Assembly (NCBI RefSeq): GCF_003014735.1 | Contig: NZ_PYAX01000003.1 | Coordinates: forward strand, 558,001 to 622,000 | Direction of reading: 5' to 3' | Source of the DNA: Saccharothrix carnea | Lineage (GTDB): Bacteria > Actinomycetota > Actinomycetes > Mycobacteriales > Pseudonocardiaceae | Length of the DNA: 64,000 nt | Part shown: one piece after another, positions 32,433 to 41,386 of the stretch | How positions within the stretch are numbered: position 1 is the first letter of the stretch | Layout: every line of letters starts with the position of its first letter | The notes under the pieces: model-generated | The model's database searches: none | Seen by the model: only the letters and a program-made list of their open reading frames with translations | Told to the model about the DNA's origin: nothing | Translations under genes and position numbers: made by a program

Positions 32433-35414
32433 TCAGTTCTTACGCTCAGTGATCTCCTCGGCTGGCGTGGCGGTGAAGTCGGGCGCCGACGAACGAGGCT
32501 CCGGAATAGCGCTGCGAATAGTCTTCACATCGGCCAGGTGTTCCGTTACCACCTCGGCCTCGACCTCCTGCACGCCCCGCAGCACGCCGACTGCCAGCCG
32601 GAACCGCTCTTCGGCCTCGTCCAACCGCCCGAGGGCCACCAGCGCGTGACCCCAGACGTGCAGCGCGCGCCCCTGTCCCGCACGCGCCCCGATGACGTGA
32701 CACGTGGAAACTGCCTCCTCGGCGTGGCCGATGGCCTCACCGAACCGGCCCAGGTCGTACTCCACCTCGGTGAGCGTGACGAGCGCGTCGGCGGTGCGGG
32801 CGCGATCACCGCCGATCGGGTGGAGCGCCAGGGCTTCGTGGAGGCGACCCAGGGCCTCCTCGTGCTCGCCCCTCTCGAAGTGGAGCCGCCCGACGTCCGT
32901 GAGGGTGGTCGCGACACCCCTGACGTGACCTATCGAGCGACGGATGGCGAGCGCCTGGTAGTAGTGCTCCAGCGCGAGATCGTCCCGCTCCGCTTTGCGG
33001 TACGCGTTCGCGAGCTCGTTCAGGGCGTACGCCTCGCCGTCGCGGTAGCCGGATTCGCGCGTCGCGTCCAGGGTTTCCCGGTACAGCTCGATCGCGGCGC
33101 CGACCTCGCCCAGGGCCAAGCGGATTCCGGCCAGGTTATGCGAGCAGATGAGTTGGATCTCGTGCGCGCCGATGGCTCGCGCCAGGTCCGATCCGGCTTT
33201 GAAGTGCTCTTCCGCCTCGGCGTACTTGCACAACCGGTACAGCACCATTCCGACATTGCTGTGCGTGCCGCTCAACGCTTCCAGGTCGCCGAGCGCGGCA
33301 CACGATTTGAGCGCCGCCCGGTGACTGATGAGGACGTCCTCGTAATGCCCGGACCGGTCGTACGCCTCGTGGAAATTGGCCGACAGCCGCCACGCGTGCG
33401 CGTGGAACCCGTGGCGGACGGCTTGCGGCACCGCGGCGACCAGGTTCACCCGCTCCCTGGTGAGCCACCTCAACGCGTCCGACTGGTCCGCGAGCGGCAC
33501 CGGCTCCGCCGACATGCCCGGCAGTGGCGGCACCGGCGAGGTCTGGGGATCCAGCAGGTGGGCCGCGGCGCCGGACGACGCCAGGTACCAGTCCAGCAGC
33601 CGGGTCATGGCGTGCTTGCGCGCCTGCGCGGGCTCGTCGCGGCGCACGAGGTGCAGCGCGTAGCCGTACAACGTGTCGTGCAGCCTGAACCGCCGCGGCA
33701 CGGCGCCGTAGTCCAGCAGGTTGCTGCGCACCAGCGTGCTCAGGTGCGCGCTGACCGCGTCGTAGGGCTCGCCCAGGAGCGCGACCGCCGCGTCGACGCC
33801 GAACTCGGCCGTCGGGTTGAGCGCCAGCAGCCGGAACATCCGCGCGGTGTCCGCGGGCAAGTCGCGGAACGACCAGGAGAACGCCGCCGGCAGCGTGGCG
33901 CTCTCGTCGTCGCTGTCGTGCACGGATCCGAGGATCCCGAGCCCGTCCTGACCCTTGAAGTCCTCGACGAGCTCCCCGATCGGGGTGTCCGGCCGGTTCG
34001 CGACGTGCTGCGCGATGATCCTCAACCCGAGCGGCAGGCCGTCCACCAGACCGGCCAGGTCCCGCAGCGCCGCGGGGTCGACGTCGGCCCGCTCGCGGCC
34101 GATCTCGTTGCGCAACAACGTGATCGACTCCGCCGTCGACAGCGGCGGCACGGGCACGAGGTCGACGTGGTCGAGGACCTTCAGCCCCATCAGCCGGGTC
34201 CGGCTCGTGATGATCGTCAGGCACTGCGGCGTCGCCGCCAGGACCGGCCTGACCTGCGCGCTCTCGTGCGCGTCGTCGAGCAGGACCAGCATCCTGCGGT
34301 TGCCCAGCAACCGGCGGAGCTCGAGCTGCCGCTCGCCACCGGTGGCGGGTATTCGCTCGGCTCCGAGCGACCTCAGCAGGAACGCCAGCACGTCGTCGGG
34401 CGCGACCCGCGTGCCGGGGCCGGCGCCGCGCAGCTCCAGGTACAGGTTCCCGTCCGGGAACCGGTCGCGGTGCCGTGCCGCCCACTTGAGGGCGAGCTGG
34501 CTCTTGCCCACGCTCGGCATCCCGTGCAGCGCGACGACCCGGCCCTGGTCGCCGTCGCCGAGCAGGGCGTCGAGCCTGGCCAGCAGGTCGTCGCGGCCGG
34601 TGAAGCTTCGCGCGGGCGGCGGCAGCTGGTGTGGCGCCGTCGTGCCCGGCAGCGCGGTGCTCTCCTGCTTGCGCAGGATGCTCCGGTAGAGGTCCCTCAA
34701 CTCCGGGCCGGGCTCGGCGCCGACGTGCTCGAACAGGCGCTGGCAGAACACGGCGTAGAAGTCGAGCGCCGTGGAGTAGCGACCCAAGGCGTCCAGGGAG
34801 CGCATGTATAGGCCGGCGAACGCCTCGTCCGGGGCCTGGCTCGCGGTGAGCCTGCCCGCTTCGGCCATCACCTCCAGGTGCTCGCCCAGTTGCCGCTGGC
34901 TGTCCAGCAACGCGTAAAACGCGGGCATCCGGTCGAATGTCTCCATTTGGTCACGACAATGGTCGGCCCACGCCCCGCCGAGCTCTTCGAGCGGCCTGCC
35001 GTTCCACTGCGAAAGCGCCTCGCGCAGCAATGCCTTGGCCTCCCGGTGGTCACCTCGAGAGGCCGCCACCCGACCCATCTCCGCCAATTTGCGGAAACGG
35101 TGGTAGTCTATCAGGTCCGCCTGTCGCAACACCAACCGATAAGCGTTGCCCTCCTTCGGTATCGACGCACCTGTCCCCGATTTGGCCAGAATGGCTCGCA
35201 GTCGGCTGACGATCGGCTGCAGGTTTCGTTTCACCTGTTCCGGGGCACTGTCCGGCCAGAGCACCTGAGCGATGGTGTCCACTTGGACCGGTCTCGGGAA
35301 GTAGTAGAGGAGCAATGTGAGCACGCCGCGGTGCTTGGCCGGCCCGAGATCACAATCATTCCCGTCGATGTGTAATCGCGTCTTGCCGATGATCTTGAAC
35401 TCCACCAGCGCCAC
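32433..35414 (-). CDS. SARP-STAND-TPR regulator (AfsR-like)
   Basis: A large signal-transduction regulator of about 993 residues. Residues 4-100 are an OmpR-type winged helix and 105-255 a bacterial transcriptional activator domain (SARP; DYHRFRKLAEMG, RRSILRKQ-type end). An NB-ARC NTPase follows, with Walker A GMPSVGKSQL near residue 298, MLVLLDDAHESAQV and ITSRTRLMGL. The last 350 residues are TPR repeats. GTG 35414 is used (VALVEFKIIGKTRLHIDG); GTG 35405 is equally possible. SARP-STAND proteins switch on secondary metabolite or conflict genes. It is divergent from the GT-B-like gene, which is a candidate target. Confidence 0.88.
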   Translation of the reverse strand: MALVEFKIIGKTRLHIDGNDCDLGPAKHRGVLTLLLYYFPRPVQVDTIAQVLWPDSAPEQVKRNLQPIVSRLRAILAKSGTGASIPKEGNAYRLVLRQADLIDYHRFRKLAEMGRVAASRGDHREAKALLREALSQWNGRPLEELGGAWADHCRDQMETFDRMPAFYALLDSQRQLGEHLEVMAEAGRLTASQAPDEAFAGLYMRSLDALGRYSTALDFYAVFCQRLFEHVGAEPGPELRDLYRSILRKQESTALPGTTAPHQLPPPARSFTGRDDLLARLDALLGDGDQGRVVALHGMPSVGKSQLALKWAARHRDRFPDGNLYLELRGAGPGTRVAPDDVLAFLLRSLGAERIPATGGERQLELRRLLGNRRMLVLLDDAHESAQVRPVLAATPQCLTIITSRTRLMGLKVLDHVDLVPVPPLSTAESITLLRNEIGRERADVDPAALRDLAGLVDGLPLGLRIIAQHVANRPDTPIGELVEDFKGQDGLGILGSVHDSDDESATLPAAFSWSFRDLPADTARMFRLLALNPTAEFGVDAAVALLGEPYDAVSAHLSTLVRSNLLDYGAVPRRFRLHDTLYGYALHLVRRDEPAQARKHAMTRLLDWYLASSGAAAHLLDPQTSPVPPLPGMSAEPVPLADQSDALRWLTRERVNLVAAVPQAVRHGFHAHAWRLSANFHEAYDRSGHYEDVLISHRAALKSCAALGDLEALSGTHSNVGMVLYRLCKYAEAEEHFKAGSDLARAIGAHEIQLICSHNLAGIRLALGEVGAAIELYRETLDATRESGYRDGEAYALNELANAYRKAERDDLALEHYYQALAIRRSIGHVRGVATTLTDVGRLHFERGEHEEALGRLHEALALHPIGGDRARTADALVTLTEVEYDLGRFGEAIGHAEEAVSTCHVIGARAGQGRALHVWGHALVALGRLDEAEERFRLAVGVLRGVQEVEAEVVTEHLADVKTIRSAIPEPRSSAPDFTATPAEEITERKN

Positions 35415-35603
35415 CTTTCGCTGGCCAACTTGCCCTTGGGCACAGTGTGCTTCACTGGGAGGAAGTTCCGCAGGCCCGTTTCCCATTTTCGTCCGAATTG
35501 CCCAGGTGACCGGACGGCGATCGGCAGATGCAAGCGGACTGCAAGTTCCCGGCAAACCGGTCCGTCACTCTTCTCCCGAGGGTTGGAGCGCGAGGGGGAG
35601 TGC

Positions 35604-36803
35604 ATGACACGTCCAGAGTGGCCGCGAGTGCCGATCGGGCTCGACGCGTCGCAGTGGGTCAGCCGCGCCGGGTGCCTGTCGGTGCTCGCCGTGGTGCACA
35701 CGGTCACCAGCGGGCAACGCCTGCTGGAAGCCGTGGAGCTGATCGAGACGGACACGAGGCTTCAGGTCGTCTTCACGCAGGCGCCTGACGTCTTCAGCAA
35801 CGGGGTGGCCGAATTCCTGCGGTCCACCGGGGGCATCGTGTGGCCGTGGGAGCTGGCGATCCGGCAGGAGTTCGCCCTGGCCGTCGCCGCGTCCTACGGC
35901 GGGCTGCACGAGTTGCACGCGCCGCTGGTGGTGATGCCGCACGGCGCCGGCTACGGCAAGTCCTTCACCACCGGCGGCGAGCCGGTGGTCTACGGGTTGG
36001 ACGCGCAACGGCTCCTGCACAACGGCCGTGTGCTGGCGAGCGCGCTGGTGCTCGCGCACGACGACGAACGGGAGGTGCTGCGGCGGCAGTGCCCGCAGGC
36101 GCTCGATGTCGCCGTCGTGGCGGGCGACCCGACCTACGACCGGTTGGTCGCGAGCCTGCCGCGGCGCGACGAGTACCGGGCCGCGCTGGGCATCGAGCCG
36201 GGTCAGCAGGCCGTGGTGGTCAGCTCGACGTGGGGGCTGGACTCGTTGTTCGCGAGGTTCGAGGACCTGCTGCCGAGCCTGCTCGAAGAGCTGACGCCGC
36301 ACGGGTTCCGCGTGGTGGCGCTGGTGCACCCGGGAGCCTGGTTCGGCCACGGCAAGCGGCAGGTGGACGCGTGGCTCGCGGAGTGCCGGGACGCGGGGCT
36401 GGTCGTGGTCGGCCCGCACGTGGACTGGCGGGCCGCGGTGATCGCCGCCGATCACGTGGTGGCCGACCACGGGTCGGTCGGCGTGTACGCGGCGGCGATC
36501 GGCCGGCCGGTGGTCCTGGTCGACGCACCGGTGCGGGTCGCCACGTCCAGCGGGTCAGCGCAGGAGCTGTTGCGGCACCTGGCGCCCAGGTTCCAGTCGG
36601 GATCGCCCGTGCGACCGCAACTCGACCTGGCCGCGGCACGTGCGGCCGAGCTCGGCGAGGTCGTGCGGGAGCGGTTGACCTCCGAGCCCGGCCGCTCGTC
36701 GGCGCGGCTGCGCCGGATCATGTACGAACTGCTCGACCTCCCCGAACCGGGACGGCACCGCGCCGTGCCGCCGGTTCCGACACCACCGGAGGAGTCTCCG
36801 TGA
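35604..36803 (+). CDS. GT-B-fold protein, CDP-glycerol glycerophosphotransferase-like
   Basis: A 399-residue protein; ATG 35604 is preceded by GAGGGGGAG. Motifs fit a GT-B transferase of the CDP-glycerol glycerophosphotransferase/epimerase type: VVMPHGAGYGKS, VAGDPTYDRLV, ALGIEPGQQAVVVSSTWG, and AADHVVADHGSVGVYAAAIG for nucleotide binding. No signal peptide. It could modify a cell-wall polymer or a small molecule; similar proteins recur near SARP and STAND regulators in actinomycetes. GTGA-coupled to the following small gene and divergent from the SARP-STAND regulator. Assignment rests on motif pattern only. Confidence 0.65.
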   Translation: MTRPEWPRVPIGLDASQWVSRAGCLSVLAVVHTVTSGQRLLEAVELIETDTRLQVVFTQAPDVFSNGVAEFLRSTGGIVWPWELAIRQEFALAVAASYGGLHELHAPLVVMPHGAGYGKSFTTGGEPVVYGLDAQRLLHNGRVLASALVLAHDDEREVLRRQCPQALDVAVVAGDPTYDRLVASLPRRDEYRAALGIEPGQQAVVVSSTWGLDSLFARFEDLLPSLLEELTPHGFRVVALVHPGAWFGHGKRQVDAWLAECRDAGLVVVGPHVDWRAAVIAADHVVADHGSVGVYAAAIGRPVVLVDAPVRVATSSGSAQELLRHLAPRFQSGSPVRPQLDLAAARAAELGEVVRERLTSEPGRSSARLRRIMYELLDLPEPGRHRAVPPVPTPPEESP

Positions 36804-37222
36804 CCGAACCCATGGTGCGGTGGACGAGCGGACCGGACCGCCTGGCGGACGTCGTCGTGCGCGAGGTGTCCGGTGTGGATGGTGATCCGACCGCCGAGCT
36901 GCTGCGCGACAACCCGTTCGCCGCGCTGGCGGTCGCCGCGTCGGCCGATCGGCTCGTGGTGCGGACCGAACTCGGCCAGGTGGTCGAGCTCACGCCAGCG
37001 GCCACCGAGGCGCGCTGCCTCGACGTCCAAGCGGTCGTGGTGTCGGCCGTCCAGTCGCTCTACGCGTGGCACGTGGCACGACTCGACCTGAGCGCGCTGC
37101 GACCGCGTGGGCTGCCCGTGTGGTGCGCGGAGCACCGGGCACGGCGGTCAGCCGTCGCGTGCGGGTGGCTCCGGGTCGTCGTCCTGGACGCCCAGTCGTC
37201 GAGCGATGCCGTCGGCCTTTGA
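36800..37222 (+). CDS. Uncharacterised 140-residue protein coupled to the GT-B-like gene
   Basis: GTG 36800 overlaps the preceding stop (GTGA). An acidic alpha/beta protein (VREVSGVDGDPTAELLRDNPFAALAVAASADRLVVRTE...) with no recognised domain. Its last 75 bp (37148-37222) overlap the 3' end of the NLR-like gene on the other strand, an unusually long convergent overlap. It probably forms a functional unit with the GT-B-like protein. Confidence 0.7.
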   Translation: MTEPMVRWTSGPDRLADVVVREVSGVDGDPTAELLRDNPFAALAVAASADRLVVRTELGQVVELTPAATEARCLDVQAVVVSAVQSLYAWHVARLDLSALRPRGLPVWCAEHRARRSAVACGWLRVVVLDAQSSSDAVGL

Positions 37223-39307
37223 GGATCCGATCTCGGTGTAGAGCCGCAGAGCCTGTCTCCAGTGCTCTGCGGCCCGCTCCGCGTCACCCTGCCGTTCGGC
37301 GGACTCCGCCAGCAGTTGGTGCGACTCGGCCATCCCCTGTTTGGAGCCGAGCGCGCTCAGCGCGTCCAGCGCGCTCCGGGCCGTTCGGTCGGCGAGCGGC
37401 AGGTCGTCGGCACGCAGGTACGCCGCGGCCTGTGCCACCACGACCCGTGCCTGGTTGTAGGGGTCCGGCGGCTCCAAGCCGCGGAACTGCTCCGTCGCCT
37501 CCAACAACGCCCGCTGCGCCTCGTCGACCCGACCCAGCCCGGTCAGCGCCCGGCCGAGGTTGATCAGCGTGAGGCCGAGGCTCCGCCGCGCGCCCAGGTC
37601 CCGGTTGGTCCGGGCCAACCGCTCGAACAGCCCGACCGCCTCGGCGAGCCGGCCACCGGCCACGTGCAGCAGGGCGAGCGCCTCCTCCGCGTCGGCGGCG
37701 CCCCGCCGGTCGTCGATCTCCTCGGCGACGGCGACCGACGCCCGCAGGTGCTCTTCGGCCTCCTCCAGCCTGCCCACCGTGGTGCACACCAGGCCGAGCC
37801 GCTTGAGCATGTCGGCCTCGGCGAGCCTGTTCCCCCACCGGCGTGCCGCCTCGACGCCGCGCCGGTCGACCTCCAAGCGGTCGCGGTAGTGCTTGTGGTG
37901 CAGGAACAAGGGCCAGAGCACGTCGGCCAGCTGCCAGGTCAGCGCCCACCAGCCGCGTTCCTCCACCACCAGGCCGCAGGCGATGAGGTTCCGCCGCTCC
38001 TCCTCCAGCCACGCCAGCGCCGACTCGCGGTCCTCGAACTCCGGCACGCCCTCGGGCCGCGCCAGGAACTCGTAGGCCTGTCTGCGCCGGTGGGGCGTGA
38101 CGACGAGGTCGGCCGCCATCGCGCCGGCGAGGTACCACTCGACCATCCGCCGCACGGCGCGCGCCCGCTCGTCCGGGTCGTCCTCGGAGTTGGCCTTGTT
38201 GCGGGCGTGCAGCCGGAGCAGGTCGTGGAAGCGGTACCGGCTCTCGCCGACCGACTCGACCAGGTTGCCGTCCACCAGTTCCTCCAACAACGCGTGCGAG
38301 GTGTCCTGCTCCAGCACCGACGTCGCCACCGAGGCGCCGAACTCCTGACCGGGGTGCAGCGCGAGCCTGCGGTAGAGCGCCGCCGCGGTCGGTCCGAGCG
38401 CGCGGTAGGACAGGTCGAAGGTCGTCTGCACGGACAGCTCCGGCGCCGACAGCATCGACAGCCTGCTGCGCTCGTCGCTCAACTCGGTGACGATCTTCCG
38501 CACGGACCACTGGGGCCGGCTGGCGAGCCGTGCGGCGGCCACCCGGACCGCGATCGGCAGGCCGCCGCACATGCCGACCAGCGCCTCGGCCCGTTCGGGA
38601 TCGTCGTCGATCCGGCGCCTGCCCACCACCTTCGCCAGCAACCGGACCGCCGAGAGCTTGCCGAGCGGACCGACGTCGACCAGTCGCGCGCCCTCGGCGA
38701 CCAGACCGGTCAAGCGGTTGCGGCTGGTCACCAGGACCGCGCTGGCCGGCGAGTTCGGCGCGAGCGGGCGCACCTGCGCGGCCGAGTACGCGTTGTCGAG
38801 CAGGACCAGGAGCTTCTTGTCCGCGGTCAGCGAGCGGTAGAGCGCCGCCTGCTCGGCGATGTCGACCGGCACCTCCCGGGACGGCACGCCCAGGCTGCGC
38901 AGGAACAGGCCGAGCGCGTCCTCCGGCGTCACCGGCTCGGATCCGCTGAACCCGGCGAGGTCGACGTAGAGCTGGCCGTCGGTGAACCGGTCGCGCGCGG
39001 TGTGCGCCCAGTGCAGCGCGAGGGCGGTCTTGCCAACCCCGCCGGGACCGCTCAGCACCGCGAACATGCGGATTCCGTCACGCCGGTTGTCGGCCAGCGC
39101 CTCGTTCAGCTCGGCCAATTCCGCGGCCCGGTCCGTGAAATGCACCGGAGCCCCCAATAATTGCCGCGGCACCGGCGGCGGTGTGGACGGTGCATTGTGG
39201 AACGCTATCCCCCCGTGCACCACTGCCGCCTGCACCGCACCGCCGGAGACGGACCCCGACAAGGTGTTGCCCAGCCCGTCCGCCGGGCCCTGACCTGATC
39301 GCGACAT
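37148..39307 (-). CDS. NLR-like protein: short N-terminal motif, NB-ARC, TPR
   Basis: A 719-residue STAND NTPase. Residues 14-34 (NTLSGSVSGG...VVHGGI) form a short Gly/Val/Gln-rich motif similar to bacterial amyloid-signalling sequences. Then comes NB-ARC (about 55-330) with FTDRAAELAEL, Walker A GPGGVGKTAL at 87-96, KKLLVLLDNAYSAAQV, LVTSRNRLTG and GLPIAVRVAAARL, a winged-helix region, and TPRs (about 430-700). There is no SARP or effector domain, so the output must be another protein recruited through the N-terminal motif. A small protein at 51430-51762 carries a matching motif (12 of 21 identical). ATG 39307. Confidence 0.88.
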   Translation of the reverse strand: MSRSGQGPADGLGNTLSGSVSGGAVQAAVVHGGIAFHNAPSTPPPVPRQLLGAPVHFTDRAAELAELNEALADNRRDGIRMFAVLSGPGGVGKTALALHWAHTARDRFTDGQLYVDLAGFSGSEPVTPEDALGLFLRSLGVPSREVPVDIAEQAALYRSLTADKKLLVLLDNAYSAAQVRPLAPNSPASAVLVTSRNRLTGLVAEGARLVDVGPLGKLSAVRLLAKVVGRRRIDDDPERAEALVGMCGGLPIAVRVAAARLASRPQWSVRKIVTELSDERSRLSMLSAPELSVQTTFDLSYRALGPTAAALYRRLALHPGQEFGASVATSVLEQDTSHALLEELVDGNLVESVGESRYRFHDLLRLHARNKANSEDDPDERARAVRRMVEWYLAGAMAADLVVTPHRRRQAYEFLARPEGVPEFEDRESALAWLEEERRNLIACGLVVEERGWWALTWQLADVLWPLFLHHKHYRDRLEVDRRGVEAARRWGNRLAEADMLKRLGLVCTTVGRLEEAEEHLRASVAVAEEIDDRRGAADAEEALALLHVAGGRLAEAVGLFERLARTNRDLGARRSLGLTLINLGRALTGLGRVDEAQRALLEATEQFRGLEPPDPYNQARVVVAQAAAYLRADDLPLADRTARSALDALSALGSKQGMAESHQLLAESAERQGDAERAAEHWRQALRLYTEIGSSKADGIARRLGVQDDDPEPPARDG

Positions 39308-39464
39308 CCGCTACCCCCGTGGCGTGTCAATTCGACCAACAACACGACCGTACGGTATGCCAGGACGGAAGACATTCCCCTACTTCGGCAATTCGCTCTC
39401 CGTTCGGACCAACGGGATCGTGACCGCGGTCACCTGATTCGATGTCGGAGTAATGAATTAGGGG

Positions 39465-40136
39465 TCACCCGAACGCGAGCGCGATCCGGCGGGCCGCCAG
39501 CAGCCGGGTGCGCCGGACGTCCTGGTCGATCACCGCGTCCGCGTTGCGGTCGAGGCGGTGGTAGGACTTGGCCAGCAGCCAGTGCGCGGCCTCGGCTCCT
39601 ATCGGGGTCAGCGGGCCTTGTTCGGCCAGGCGGCGGCGGGCGGTGGTGACGTCGCGGGTCACGAAGGCGGTGCGGACCTCGCCGCCGGCCAGCTCGTCGA
39701 TCAGGAACACCATGGCGTGCTCGGCGGCGGCGAACCGGTACGTGCAGATCAGGGCCAGGTAGCCGGCGTCGATCGAACGGTCGCAGATCCAGGCGCCGCC
39801 GACTGCCAGGGCGGGACCCGCGGGGATGACGGCGCTCGCCGCCCACTCGCGCGGGCGGCCGGTGAGCACGGCGGCCAGGACGCGCAGCAGGGCGTGGTTG
39901 CGGCGGCTGGGCAGCGACACGGCGTGCTCGATCAGGCCCGCCCAGAACTCCTCGTCGGGCCCGACGTCGGCCACCGCGCTGCTGACCGTCAGCTCGGCCT
40001 CCAGCGGGTCGAGCAGTTGCGGCAGGGCGCGGCAGCGGTGGACGACCTGTCGTTGCGCCGTGGTCAGCGGCGTCCCCTGTGGACGGTGCACCACCACGAT
40101 CGGCCGCCGTTTCGGCGACTGCGTCTTCCGGCTCAC
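39465..40136 (-). CDS. Uncharacterised protein next to the DUF2786 gene
   Basis: A 223-residue mostly helical protein (RQVVHRCRALPQLLDPLEAE, WAGLIEHAVSLPSRRNHALL, DAVIDQDVRRTRLLAARRIAL). GTG 40136 (VSRKTQSPKRRPIVVVHRP) starts 89 bp from the divergent DUF2786 gene, which suggests a shared control region. No enzymatic motif was recognised. Upstream in-frame sequence to 40304 is Arg/Pro-rich and not believed. The 157-bp gap to the NLR-like gene is its own upstream region and shows no gene. Confidence 0.65.
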   Translation of the reverse strand: MSRKTQSPKRRPIVVVHRPQGTPLTTAQRQVVHRCRALPQLLDPLEAELTVSSAVADVGPDEEFWAGLIEHAVSLPSRRNHALLRVLAAVLTGRPREWAASAVIPAGPALAVGGAWICDRSIDAGYLALICTYRFAAAEHAMVFLIDELAGGEVRTAFVTRDVTTARRRLAEQGPLTPIGAEAAHWLLAKSYHRLDRNADAVIDQDVRRTRLLAARRIALAFG

Positions 40137-40225
40137 CGCGCGAGGCTGGCACGTCGGGGCGCGTGCGGGCCGCAACGCGCACCGGCTGCGGCGACACCAC
40201 ACCCGAAAGGGGACAATCGGCAGTC

Positions 40226-41338
40226 GTGGACTCCCTGCGCGAGGCGTTGTGGCGGGCCGCGGCGAACCGCCGGGCCCGGCTGCCGCGCACCTCCTCCCTC
40301 CCACCGGCCGAAGTGGACGACGCGGTGCAGGCGGTGCTGAGGCGTGCCTTCGAGCACCTGTGGAAGCACGGCTGGCTGCCGTACGACGTGTACGAGGTCG
40401 TACGGCGTAACGAGGACGAGCGCGCGCTGTCGTTCCTCGTCGACTCGCTGGCGCTGGAGGCGTCCCGCTACCCCGCGCTGCACCCGCGCTGGCGCGAGCA
40501 GTTGGCGGAGATCGAGGCGACGGTCTGGTGGGACGTCGACCAGCCGCACGTCGACCAGTGGGCGAGCAGGCACATCGAGCTGCGCGACGACGCCGTGTCC
40601 GCCGCGGTGGCGGTGCTGGCGGTGCTGATCACGTTGCCGGCACTGCCGGTGATCGTGCCCGAGCCCGGGACGCCGCTGGCCGCGGTCGACCACCACCACG
40701 TGGACCCGAAGATCCTCAACCGGGTGCGGGGGCTGCTGGCCAAGGCCGAGTCGACCGCGTTCCCGGACGAGGCCGAGGCGTTGTCGGCGAAGGCGCAGGA
40801 GCTGGTGACGCGGTACGCGTTGGAGCGGATGCCCCTCGACGCGCCGACCACGACGTCGCGCCGGTTGTGGCTGGACAAGCGGTACTTCGACGGCAAGGCG
40901 CAGGTCGTGCACGTCGTCGCGGAGGCGAACCGCTGCCGGGCCGTGGTGTACGACCTGGGGTTCGTGGCGCTGGTCGGCGAGGAGCTCGACCTGGAGATCG
41001 TGGAACTGCTGTCGGCGTCGCTGCTGGTCCAGGCGACGCGGGCGATGGTCGCGGCGGGTGAGAAGGCGCGCAAGGGCGACGAAGAGCGGTCTGCGGTGTT
41101 CCGCAAGTCGTTCCTGCTGTCCTACGCGCACCGGATCGGCGAACGGCTGCGTGCGGCGAACGAGGTGCCCGACGACGACCGGCTGCTGCCCGTGCTGGCG
41201 GAGCGGAAGAAGGCGGTGGAGGAGTACTTCGGCGCGATGTTCAGCCGGACCGTGGCCAAGACGACCCCGGTGCGCAGCGCGGCGGGGTGGGACGCGGGTC
41301 GTTCGGCGGCGGACCGGGCCAACCTGTCGATCACCTGA
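40226..41338 (+). CDS. DUF2786-domain protein
   Basis: A 370-residue cytosolic protein. Residues about 170-210 (DPKILNRVRGLLAKAESTAFPDEAEALSAKAQELVTRYAL) are a textbook DUF2786, followed by the DUF7168-type region (LWLDKRYFDGKAQVVHVVAE...VALVGEELDLEIVELL). DUF2786 is common near mobile elements and phage regions; function unknown, with metal or nucleic-acid binding suspected. GTG 40226 is preceded by ACAATC, a possible -10 box. It opens the plus-strand run leading to the methylation locus. Confidence 0.85.
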   Translation: MDSLREALWRAAANRRARLPRTSSLPPAEVDDAVQAVLRRAFEHLWKHGWLPYDVYEVVRRNEDERALSFLVDSLALEASRYPALHPRWREQLAEIEATVWWDVDQPHVDQWASRHIELRDDAVSAAVAVLAVLITLPALPVIVPEPGTPLAAVDHHHVDPKILNRVRGLLAKAESTAFPDEAEALSAKAQELVTRYALERMPLDAPTTTSRRLWLDKRYFDGKAQVVHVVAEANRCRAVVYDLGFVALVGEELDLEIVELLSASLLVQATRAMVAAGEKARKGDEERSAVFRKSFLLSYAHRIGERLRAANEVPDDDRLLPVLAERKKAVEEYFGAMFSRTVAKTTPVRSAAGWDAGRSAADRANLSIT

Positions 41339-41386
41339 CCTGCGGTTTCACCGGAACTGTCGGTGCCCGTCCGTACCCTCTGCGTC

